Shown here: one piece after another, positions 20,058-24,186 of the stretch
Layout: each line of letters starts with the position of its first letter
Position numbering within the stretch: the stretch's first letter is position 1
Virus record (IMG/VR): IMGVR_UViG_3300032820_000121
Span: 1 to 24,186 of that record
Reading direction: 5' to 3' (one strand)
Length of the DNA stretch: 24,186 bases
DNA from: a virus
Program-made: the position numbers and the translations under genes
The notes under the pieces: model-generated
The model's database searches: none
What the model saw: the letters and a program-made list of their open reading frames with translations, nothing else
What the model was told of the DNA's origin: nothing

Positions 20058-20300
20058 TTAAAGCACCTGAATAACACCAGTAACGTCGGGTATTTCCATC
20101 ATTAACTTTTTTTCAATACCCTGTTTAAGAGTCATAGAACTCATAGCGCATGTAGAACATGCACCACCAAGTCTAACTTTAACATATGCACCTGATTCTG
20201 TATAGTCAGTCTCAACATATTCTAACCACCCACCATCTGCCTCAATGTATGGTAGTAGTTCTTCAAGAACTTCTATTACATTACTGTCGTTTAATTCCAT
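20058..20300 (-). CDS. NifU C-terminal/Nfu-like Fe-S carrier
   Basis: 80 aa matching the NifU C-terminal domain (PF01106): VLEELLPYIEADGGWLEYV (the LxxIRPxLxxDGGxxE region) and VRLGGACSTCAMSS with Cys48 and Cys51, then TLKQGIEKKL. The CxxC pair holds a 4Fe-4S cluster for delivery to target proteins, in hosts notably photosystem I and other Fe-S enzymes. The phage copy may maintain Fe-S proteins such as ferredoxin or ribonucleotide reductase partners. It overlaps the upstream 54-aa gene by 10 bp. Confidence 0.93.
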   Translation of the reverse strand: MELNDSNVIEVLEELLPYIEADGGWLEYVETDYTESGAYVKVRLGGACSTCAMSSMTLKQGIEKKLMMEIPDVTGVIQVL

Positions 20301-20455
20301 TCCCTTAACATTTGTCTTACATCTGTCACACCAAAGAGTGCCTTACATCTTTGTTCAGCATCCTCTCTTAAATTAGATTCACAAAAGAATTCTACCTTCT
20401 TTAAACGATTAGAAGAAAGTAGAATTTGTGCTGACCATTTATATGGTGCCTTCAT
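20291..20455 (-). CDS. Small conserved protein before NifU-like gene
   Basis: 54 aa from the ATG at 20455 (MKAPYKWSAQILLSSNRLKK), then FFCESNLREDAEQRCKALFG and VRQMLREWN. The start overlaps the stop of the 52-aa gene (TAATG). The longer frame to 20566 runs through that gene in another frame and its first 37 residues are probably a shadow. It looks like a small alpha/beta protein; unrecognised. Confidence 0.68.
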   Translation of the reverse strand: MKAPYKWSAQILLSSNRLKKVEFFCESNLREDAEQRCKALFGVTDVRQMLREWN

Positions 20456-20613
20456 TACAATAAGATCGCGCCAATAATGAAACCCTTGGCGAAAGAAATA
20501 CACAACATCTGATAGTCTGTCAATCCAAACTTGTCTTGAAACTTCTTTGCTAAGGTACGATCCCATTCAACAACTTTATCAAATACTTTTTGTGCCTGGT
20601 CCGGTAGTCCCAT
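20455..20613 (-). CDS. Small membrane protein, strong ribosome site
   Basis: 52 aa: a charged helix (DQAQKVFDKVVEWDRTLAKKF), then LTDYQMLCISFAKGFIIGAI as a probable membrane segment to the end. GGAGG lies seven bases before the ATG, one of the best Shine-Dalgarno sequences in the window. A TAATG links it to the 54-aa gene. It is too short for ordinary gene finders. Function unknown. Confidence 0.75.
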   Translation of the reverse strand: MGLPDQAQKVFDKVVEWDRTLAKKFQDKFGLTDYQMLCISFAKGFIIGAILL

Positions 20614-20683
20614 TAGTTTTCCTCCATGGTTCTTGGTGCGATAAATCTAACCATCTTTTAATCCATTTTAAAATTTTCTTCAT
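20579..20683 (-). CDS. Possible 34-aa basic peptide
   Basis: MKKILKWIKRWLDLSHQEPW then RKTNGTTGPGTKSI: an amphipathic basic helix followed by a polar tail. The ATG overlaps the upstream stop (ATGA), and its end overlaps the 52-aa gene by 35 bp. It could be real or a by-product of dense packing. Confidence 0.38.
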   Translation of the reverse strand: MKKILKWIKRWLDLSHQEPWRKTNGTTGPGTKSI

Positions 20684-20886
20684 TCATTATCATCTCTATT
20701 AACAAGTTGCTTTCTTAAATTATCCATCATATCATTGGCATCAATAAGATTATCAATGTCTGCTAGGAAAGAAGCAATATGCTTGCTAATAAAAGGTTTC
20801 TCACTACGTGCTGCAAATGCTAAGGCATCACGTAGATCTTCCTGTGCGTCTCTTAAAGAGTCTTCTACTTGTTTAGATAATGTCAT
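20680..20886 (-). CDS. Helical conserved hypothetical protein
   Basis: 68 aa from the ATG at 20886, with GAGGAGG upstream and an ATGA overlap with the previous gene. All helical and acidic (VEDSLRDAQEDLRDALAFAARSEK; FLADIDNLIDANDMMDNLRKQL). Not recognised; likely a small helical bundle or coiled coil. Confidence 0.75.
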   Translation of the reverse strand: MTLSKQVEDSLRDAQEDLRDALAFAARSEKPFISKHIASFLADIDNLIDANDMMDNLRKQLVNRDDNE

Positions 20887-21506
20887 TTGATATCCTCCTC
20901 GACACATGCGTCGCTAAACTGTTCTGCTAAATCTCCACCTAAATCTGCACCCTGATCCATTCCAATCATCGACGCAGCACCTGCCAAAACCCAACCAATA
21001 AAAGGTATAGAGGTGAGACCAGAACCAACAGAAGCACCAACGCTACCGCCGACCATTCTTCCTGTTCCTTCACCACTACCTCGTGCTTTGATGCACTCAA
21101 TTGTTTTGGCACTAAGCTTCTTTTCGCCTTCACCTGTCAATCCTGATGGATCAATCCATGCACTTCGAGTAGATACTGGACCGTCATGATGCTCTGCACC
21201 ATCCATTGTATACTGTTTTACAATCTTAGTAGTAGGTTTACCACTAAACAATCCACCTTTTCCTTCTATTTCCTTAGTAGTTTGCATCACTAAAGGATCA
21301 TTTGCCCGATAGTTAATAGCATACCCTTCTTCATTTGCCTGAACACTATAAGAACTATACTCACTCACAGGAATGTTGAGTTGAGGGAACTTACTCTCTG
21401 GTTTCTTATTGGCAATGATACCAATCATCCCTAGATGAGAAAGACCAAGTAGTCCACCCAATCCAAGGGCAAACCACTTAGTCCATTTTACATCTTTAAT
21501 TTCCAT
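20883..21506 (-). CDS. Membrane protein with glycine-zipper segment
   Basis: 207 aa. One N-terminal membrane helix (residues 11-33, WFALGLGGLLGLSHLGMIGI), a soluble middle (YSVQANEEGYAINYRANDP; KPTTKIVKQYTMDG; LSAKTIECIKARGSG) and a Gly/Ala/Ser-rich C-terminal segment (MVGGSVGASVGSGLTSIPF IGWVLAGAASMIG) with a glycine-zipper look, ending acidic. GGAGGG lies six bases before the ATG. The family is seen in cyanophages as far as I recall, function unknown; an envelope-active or structural role is possible. Confidence 0.76.
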   Translation of the reverse strand: MEIKDVKWTKWFALGLGGLLGLSHLGMIGIIANKKPESKFPQLNIPVSEYSSYSVQANEEGYAINYRANDPLVMQTTKEIEGKGGLFSGKPTTKIVKQYTMDGAEHHDGPVSTRSAWIDPSGLTGEGEKKLSAKTIECIKARGSGEGTGRMVGGSVGASVGSGLTSIPFIGWVLAGAASMIGMDQGADLGGDLAEQFSDACVEEDIK

Positions 21507-21521
21507 GACGAACCCTCCGTC

Positions 21522-22019
21522 TTACATTTTGAATGTATCTGATGATTTGTCATCAACAGTACTTATTTTAATAGGTGCTTGCTCAATCTTAATTGTTTGA
21601 GTAGGACCAGTCTGTGATGCCTTTTCAATTAACATCTCAAGATCTTTCTTGCTGATGCCACCACCGCCACCGTTGCCGTTGCCGTTGCCGTTACCATTAC
21701 CATTCTGCATCTTCATAGTTCCGTCACCTTTCTTAGATGCAGTTTGAATTCCGAAGCTAGCTAAAACTCCTGTAAAAACTGAAGCTATAAAAGTTGGATC
21801 TATTTTTTGTTGTGGTACACCTGGAATGGCAACATAATTTAAAGTCAATATTCCACCGGACCAGACCAATACCCCAAGGCGAACAAATGTACTAATTATT
21901 GCTGCTTGTTCGTCAGCATCTGGAAGGATAGCATCTTTTAATTTTCCAAGAGGACCTTTCTTTTCTTTTACTTCCTCTTGAACTTCTTCTACTACTTCTT
22001 CCTTAATTTCTTCTGCCAT
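21522..22019 (-). CDS. Holin-like membrane protein with NG repeat
   Basis: 165 aa. The acidic N-terminus (EEIKEEVVEEVQEEVKEKK) precedes two hydrophobic segments (about 42-65, IISTFVRLGVLVWSGGILTL; about 76-92, FIASVFTGVLASFGIQ). Then comes a low-complexity NGNGNGNGNGNG plus five Gly, followed by a charged end. Two membrane helices with charged ends fit a holin-like or channel-like protein, but nothing proves it. It is preceded directly by a strong hairpin, and no Shine-Dalgarno is visible. Confidence 0.74.
   Translation of the reverse strand: MAEEIKEEVVEEVQEEVKEKKGPLGKLKDAILPDADEQAAIISTFVRLGVLVWSGGILTLNYVAIPGVPQQKIDPTFIASVFTGVLASFGIQTASKKGDGTMKMQNGNGNGNGNGNGGGGGISKKDLEMLIEKASQTGPTQTIKIEQAPIKISTVDDKSSDTFKM
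21670..21702. repeat. Hexanucleotide (NG) microsatellite
   Basis: Plus-strand period-6 repeat (CCGTTG units, then CCATTA-type variants) encoding alternating Asn-Gly in the 22019 gene. Each unit adds two residues in frame. Confidence 0.85.
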
Positions 22020-22025
22020 AAAAAT

Positions 22026-22053
22026 AAGGTGACTAGTTATATATAGCCACCTT
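22026..22053 (-). terminator. Hairpin directly upstream of the 22019 gene
   Basis: AAGGTG/CACCTT plus CTA/TAG form a 10-bp stem. The middle pair is G-U on the minus strand but A-C on the plus strand, so only the minus transcript folds fully. It is followed by TTATTTTT up to the ATG at 22019. It could terminate the 22330 gene or act as a leader hairpin. Confidence 0.7.
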
Positions 22054-22063
22054 AATATTTAAT

Positions 22064-22330
22064 TTAAAAGTTAGGAGTAGCAGAAGGAAGTCCAGCCGCT
22101 GATTGAGGTGCCTTTGCTTGTGGAGCATCAGGAGCAAGATCATTAGTTCCTAAGGGAAGTGTATCTCCACCCAATCCACCACCAAGACCACCCAGTGCTT
22201 TCTCTGTGACGCTTTCTATGATTGCGTCCTTGTTAACGTAAACGTAAGCACCAGTGCCAACAACGGCAACAGATACAACAGCAGACGCAACAGCAAGTAC
22301 ATTAATTACTCTCTGAAATGGACAATCCAT
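22064..22330 (-). CDS. Small membrane protein, Gly-rich
   Basis: 88 aa: a membrane helix (residues 8-31, VINVLAVASAVVSVAVVGTG), the segment YVYVNKDAIIESVTEKA, a Gly-rich turn (LGGLGGGLGG) and a Pro/Ala-rich end. Unknown function; likely anchored with the C-terminus outside or in the lumen. A late-type ATAAATA lies 22 bp upstream, following a TATAAT-like box. Confidence 0.75.
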   Translation of the reverse strand: MDCPFQRVINVLAVASAVVSVAVVGTGAYVYVNKDAIIESVTEKALGGLGGGLGGDTLPLGTNDLAPDAPQAKAPQSAAGLPSATPNF

Positions 22331-22350
22331 TTTTCTTTCTCTAAAATTAT

Positions 22351-22545
22351 CTATTTATTATAGTATGCTTTAAAGTATCCGACAAGCCCATTGGTAGTTA
22401 CTTGCTTACTACACCAATCATCAGCACATTCATAAATGGATCTATTTGAATATTTTCCTTTTCCAAATTCTTTAAAAAGAATTTTTAAAACTCTCTGACG
22501 AAGTTCTAATTCTCCTTCTGTAATTGTAGAATACTCAATAGTCAT
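22351..22545 (-). CDS. Conserved hypothetical protein
   Basis: 64 aa: MTIEYSTITEGELELRQRVL, a basic helix (KILFKEFGKGKYSNRS) and IYECADDWCSK with two Cys six residues apart. Resembles short cyanophage proteins with an ECADDW block; function unknown. The ATG overlaps the stop of the 42-aa gene (TAATG). Confidence 0.72.
   Translation of the reverse strand: MTIEYSTITEGELELRQRVLKILFKEFGKGKYSNRSIYECADDWCSKQVTTNGLVGYFKAYYNK
22353..22359 (-). promoter_or_regulatory. Late-type element ATAAATA
   Basis: Minus strand TATAATAAATAG, 22 bp before the ATG at 22330 and at the end of the 64-aa gene. It has the same TATAAT/ATAAATA overlap as the psbA promoter, but no good -35 is seen. Confidence 0.45.
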
Positions 22546-22673
22546 TAAATTAATCCTAATGATCCAGCGGTTATACCCACTGTAACAAAAAAAGCAAATT
22601 CCAGCAACCCATGGGCGGATGCTGGTGTGGATATTAATATATTATTGAAATACGATAGAACTGATAGGTCCAT
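22545..22673 (-). CDS. 42-aa membrane mini protein
   Basis: MDLSVLSYFNNILISTPASA then HGLLEFAFFVTVGITAGSLGLI: one C-terminal membrane helix. The stop overlaps the next ATG (TAATG). It overlaps the 26-aa gene upstream by 32 bp in another frame. An AGGAG lies too far upstream (about 15 bases). Function unknown; the size recalls the small photosystem or cytochrome subunits, but no match is recognised. Confidence 0.5.
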   Translation of the reverse strand: MDLSVLSYFNNILISTPASAHGLLEFAFFVTVGITAGSLGLI

Positions 22674-22722
22674 TAAAATAAATGTATGCTCCTATTAAAC
22701 CGAAAAAAACTGCTTGTGGCAT
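22642..22722 (-). CDS. 26-aa membrane mini protein
   Basis: MPQAVFFGLIGAYIYFNGPI then SSIVFQ: a single short hydrophobic helix. The ATG follows a perfect inverted repeat and a sigma70-like promoter. No Shine-Dalgarno. Real expression is plausible from the promoter but the frame is very short. Confidence 0.42.
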   Translation of the reverse strand: MPQAVFFGLIGAYIYFNGPISSIVFQ

Positions 22723-22729
22723 TTGACTA

Positions 22730-22769
22730 GGTAAAAATACTCTACAAATATTATATAGGTATTTTTACC
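22730..22769. repeat. 11-bp inverted repeat around a -10 box
   Basis: GGTAAAAATAC (22730-22740) and GTATTTTTACC (22759-22769) are exact inverted copies separated by 18 bases that contain the TATAAT. This could be a dyad operator or a leader hairpin. Confidence 0.75.
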
Positions 22770-22779
22770 GTTTAGTCAA
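22750..22779 (-). promoter_or_regulatory. Sigma70-like promoter of mini-gene cluster
   Basis: On the minus strand TTGACT (22774-22779), 18-bp spacer, TATAAT (22750-22755). The -35 box overlaps the stop of the 67-aa gene. It would transcribe the 26-, 42- and 64-aa genes. Confidence 0.65.
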
Positions 22780-22979
22780 GCCCCTGATGGAACTGCAACG
22801 GGAACTGATTCCATCTGACCGATGCGAACCCCTTTACCACCTTGAAAATCATCATCGTCGTCATCGTTAAATGAACGAAGTAATAATTCAACTAACACTA
22901 AAACAGCCATAGGGTAAAAACACCATAGGATTGCTGTTAGTGGAGATATACTGTCTGATGCGGCTACGAGGTCGCCCAT
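22776..22979 (-). CDS. Small membrane protein with Asp run
   Basis: 67 aa: N-terminal polar stretch, a long hydrophobic helix (residues 12-34, SPLTAILWCFYPMAVLVLVELLL), then RSFNDDDDDDFQGGKGVRIGQMESVPV. I recall proteins like this in cyanophages near hli genes; function unknown, probably thylakoid- or cytoplasmic-membrane located. A late-type CTAAATA lies 32 bp upstream. Confidence 0.76.
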   Translation of the reverse strand: MGDLVAASDSISPLTAILWCFYPMAVLVLVELLLRSFNDDDDDDFQGGKGVRIGQMESVPVAVPSGA

Positions 22980-23011
22980 TTTATTTTGATTCCCTGATAA
23001 GTACGAGTAAT

Positions 23012-23018
23012 TATTTAG
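23012..23018 (-). promoter_or_regulatory. Late-type element CTAAATA
   Basis: Minus strand CTAAATAATTAC, 32 bp before the ATG at 22979, in the gap between the hli genes and the 67-aa membrane gene. Confidence 0.42.
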
Positions 23019-23030
23019 TTTTGTTAACTT

Positions 23031-23132
23031 TTAAGTAAAATACTTAAAATGTGTATAAGCACCTACGACTGCCCAAAAAGCAACCATAGCAAACCTACCG
23101 TTTGCTCTCTGCCAAATTGCTACGTTACTCAT
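23031..23132 (-). CDS. Divergent short Hli-like protein
   Basis: 33 aa: MSNVAIWQRANGRFAMVAFW then AVVGAYTHFKYFT. NGRFAM matches the core of the chlorophyll-binding motif ExxNGRxAMxGF, but the Glu position is Gln and the Gly of AMxGF is Ala. It starts by TAATG overlap with the next hli gene upstream, so translation is coupled. Proteins of this type bind chlorophyll and carotenoid and quench excess light; with these changes pigment binding is uncertain. Confidence 0.75.
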   Translation of the reverse strand: MSNVAIWQRANGRFAMVAFWAVVGAYTHFKYFT

Positions 23133-23239
23133 TAGAATATACCTGGGATAATTTGTCCTGTTGTAGCATAAGCACCTAGTGCTGCAACTACTCCGATCAT
23201 GGCCATCCAGCCATTAAACTTTTCTGCTTCTGGTGTCAT
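23132..23239 (-). CDS. Short Hli (high-light-inducible) protein
   Basis: 35 aa: MTPEAEKFNGWMAMIGVVAA then LGAYATTGQIIPGIF. The helix has E..FNGxMAMIG and the typical C-terminal GQIIPGIF, so it is an Hli. The conserved Arg of NGR is replaced by Trp. AAGGAG lies eight bases before the ATG. It is followed by the 33-aa gene in TAATG overlap. Confidence 0.86.
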   Translation of the reverse strand: MTPEAEKFNGWMAMIGVVAALGAYATTGQIIPGIF

Positions 23240-23284
23240 TGTTTTTTCTCCTTTTGTTAGATTTGAGGGTTAAAAAGTAGCTAG

Positions 23285-23312
23285 AGGTCAACACTAGCGG
23301 TGTAAAAGACCT
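23285..23312 (-). terminator. Possible weak hairpin between hli genes
   Basis: AGGTC (23285-23289) and GACCT (23308-23312), with an inner ACAC/GTGT pair, can form a bulged hairpin on the minus strand, followed after a few bases by ACTTTTT. It may separate the long hli from the two short ones, or only slow polymerase. Confidence 0.35.
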
Positions 23313-23318
23313 TGATAT

Positions 23319-23534
23319 CTAAAAGATACCTGGCATAACTGCTCCAAATAGGATGTAGTTATGGATTGCTGCAAAGAAACCAATCATCGCTAGGCGACCA
23401 TTAAGTTGTTCTGCATTCTTCCAATATCCTTGATAGTTTTCAACGTACTGCATTTGTGGTTCCGCAGAGAACATGTTCTGCTTACCATACTCAGTAGTTG
23501 TGTAACGATCCATATTGGATGTTGAACTTGTCAT
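23319..23534 (-). CDS. hli: Hli high-light-inducible protein, long form
   Basis: 71 aa from the ATG at 23534 (MTSSTSNMDRYTTTEYGKQN); the longer frame to 23570 needs a TTG within the promoter. The single membrane helix carries the full motif AEQLNGRLAMIGF (41-53), followed by FGAVMPGIF. Hli proteins insert in the thylakoid membrane, bind chlorophyll and protect photosystem II repair, fitting the psbA gene 9 kb away. The N-terminal polar extension (about 40 residues) is typical of longer cyanophage forms. No Shine-Dalgarno. A consensus-like promoter lies just upstream. Confidence 0.95.
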   Translation of the reverse strand: MTSSTSNMDRYTTTEYGKQNMFSAEPQMQYVENYQGYWKNAEQLNGRLAMIGFFAAIHNYILFGAVMPGIF

Positions 23535-23558
23535 TCGTTTGTTAAGAAACGTAACATA

Positions 23559-23587
23559 ATTATATAGCAAAGATTAAACTCCGTCAA
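23559..23587 (-). promoter_or_regulatory. Sigma70-like promoter of hli
   Basis: On the minus strand TTGACG (23582-23587), 17-bp spacer, perfect TATAAT (23559-23564). It lies between the pstS terminator and the hli ATG, giving hli its own early-type start. Confidence 0.82.
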
Positions 23588-23621
23588 ATAGGTATTTGTA
23601 CGGGTACCAGAACATCAAAAA

Positions 23622-23639
23622 GGGGATCTTATGACCCCC
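23622..23639 (-). terminator. Intrinsic terminator of pstS
   Basis: On the minus strand GGGGGTC/GATCCCC (with one G-T pair) around an ATAA loop, followed by TTTTT. It lies 16 bases past the pstS stop. Confidence 0.9.
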
Positions 23640-23655
23640 ATAATTTTAACTTATA

Positions 23656-24186
23656 TTACTTTCCTATTCGTTCAACAGCAGCACGAGACTTCTCAAGGAT
23701 ATCACCTCTCAATGGTACATAACCTAATGTAGATGCCTTCTCTTGATACTCAGTACTGAGTAATCTTGATAGGGATGCCTTTACTGCTTCAGTCTTACGA
23801 CCATTACCAGTTTCATAAGCAAGTATCCATGTAAGCGTAGCAATGGGGTAAGCACCTTCTGCTGTGGGGTTAGGGTCTGTCCCTGCGAGGTTCTCATCGA
23901 GTGTAATACCATTGAGTGCCAAAGCACCCGACTCAACTGTTGGTGCAACAAAGTCACCATTCTTATTCTGCAATTCAGCAGCTCTAATTTCACCTTTAAC
24001 ATAAGATTGATTTACATATCCAATAGAACCTGGTGTAGTTCTGATATTACCAGCAACACCAGCATTACCTTTATTACCTATACCAACAGGCCAAGCAACT
24101 GACTTACCTGTTCCTAGTTTCCACTTCTTACTGAATGCTTTCATAGAGTTTGTGAAGGCAGCAGTAGTTCCTGAACCATCTGATCT
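23656..24186 (-). CDS. pstS: PstS phosphate-binding protein, C-terminal part
   Basis: Periplasmic phosphate-binding subunit of the Pst ABC transporter, truncated by the window edge. The frame is open to base 24186, so the last 176 residues are present. RSDGSGTT at the right edge is the PstS phosphate-binding loop. It is followed by WPVGIGNKGNAGVAGNI, TPGSIGYVNQSY, YPIATLTWILAYE and LGYVPL, all as in bacterial PstS. The phage copy may raise host phosphate uptake in poor water; a pho-box would lie outside this window. It is followed by a strong terminator. Confidence 0.95.
   Translation of the reverse strand, partial: RSDGSGTTAAFTNSMKAFSKKWKLGTGKSVAWPVGIGNKGNAGVAGNIRTTPGSIGYVNQSYVKGEIRAAELQNKNGDFVAPTVESGALALNGITLDENLAGTDPNPTAEGAYPIATLTWILAYETGNGRKTEAVKASLSRLLSTEYQEKASTLGYVPLRGDILEKSRAAVERIGK

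Noticed and set aside
23781-24002. Minus-strand 73-aa frame inside pstS
   Set aside because: Out of frame with a certain pstS segment; no independent support.
1-24186. tRNA genes, CRISPR arrays, insertion sequences
   Set aside because: No cloverleaf-like tRNA, regularly spaced repeat array, transposase or terminal inverted repeats were found on reading both strands; the repeats seen are short and local.

Overview
This window looks like part of the genome of a T4-like cyanophage, a myovirus infecting marine Synechococcus or Prochlorococcus. T4-type replication and late-transcription genes (gp32, gp59, gp33, a baseplate protein resembling gp53) sit beside host-like photosynthesis and metabolism genes: psbA, three hli-type genes, phoH, pstS, purN, purC, thyX, a glutaredoxin, a NifU-like protein and an NdhS-like protein. 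The DNA is AT-rich. Genes are packed with many ATGA and TAATG stop/start overlaps. Almost everything is on the minus strand. The exceptions are the end of the gp53-like gene (1-399) and a three-gene block (14725-16986). I saw no tRNA, rRNA, insertion sequence or CRISPR array, and no stretch over 300 bases lacks a gene.

Layout, left to right. 1-399: end of a baseplate gene, converging on gp32. 400-3899 (minus): replication and late-transcription module, read from the right as PD-(D/E)XK exonuclease, gp33, 2OG oxygenase, gp59 helicase loader, DUF1825 protein, gp32. 3976-6706 (minus): second oxygenase-like protein, PhoH, a conserved small protein, ThyX, a small acidic protein and a DUF4278-like mini protein. 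6739-6823: structured tandem repeat. 6885-13309 (minus): third oxygenase, PurN, NdhS-like protein, a run of conserved unknowns, glutaredoxin, PurC and a zinc-finger protein. 13364-14446 (minus): psbA, with its own terminator, a sigma70-like promoter and a structured leader.

14725-16986 (plus): three consecutive proteins with Sec-type signal peptides. The third lacks an ordinary start codon and overlaps the opposing gene tail-to-tail by 251 bp. 16736-23018 (minus): many small, mostly membrane-anchored unknown proteins, with an SNase-like nuclease and a NifU/Nfu protein among them. 23031-23534 (minus): three Hli-type chlorophyll-binding mini proteins. 23656-24186 (minus): C-terminal part of PstS, cut by the window edge.

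How it fits together: the nucleotide genes (thyX, purN, purC, glutaredoxin) would feed phage DNA synthesis carried out with gp32, gp59 and the nucleases. psbA, the Hli proteins and possibly the NdhS-like protein would keep photosynthetic energy flowing. pstS and phoH fit phosphate-limited hosts. Several genes carry near-consensus sigma70 promoters with 17-18 bp spacing (gp32, gp33, thyX, purC, psbA, hli, and 22750). Others carry T4-late-like octamers (xTAAATA/ATAAATA). This suggests host-type and late-type transcription are interleaved. Start sites were revised where an upstream TTG extension was less convincing than an ATG with a Shine-Dalgarno or a stop/start overlap. Family assignments are from recall and motif reading; no database search was run.
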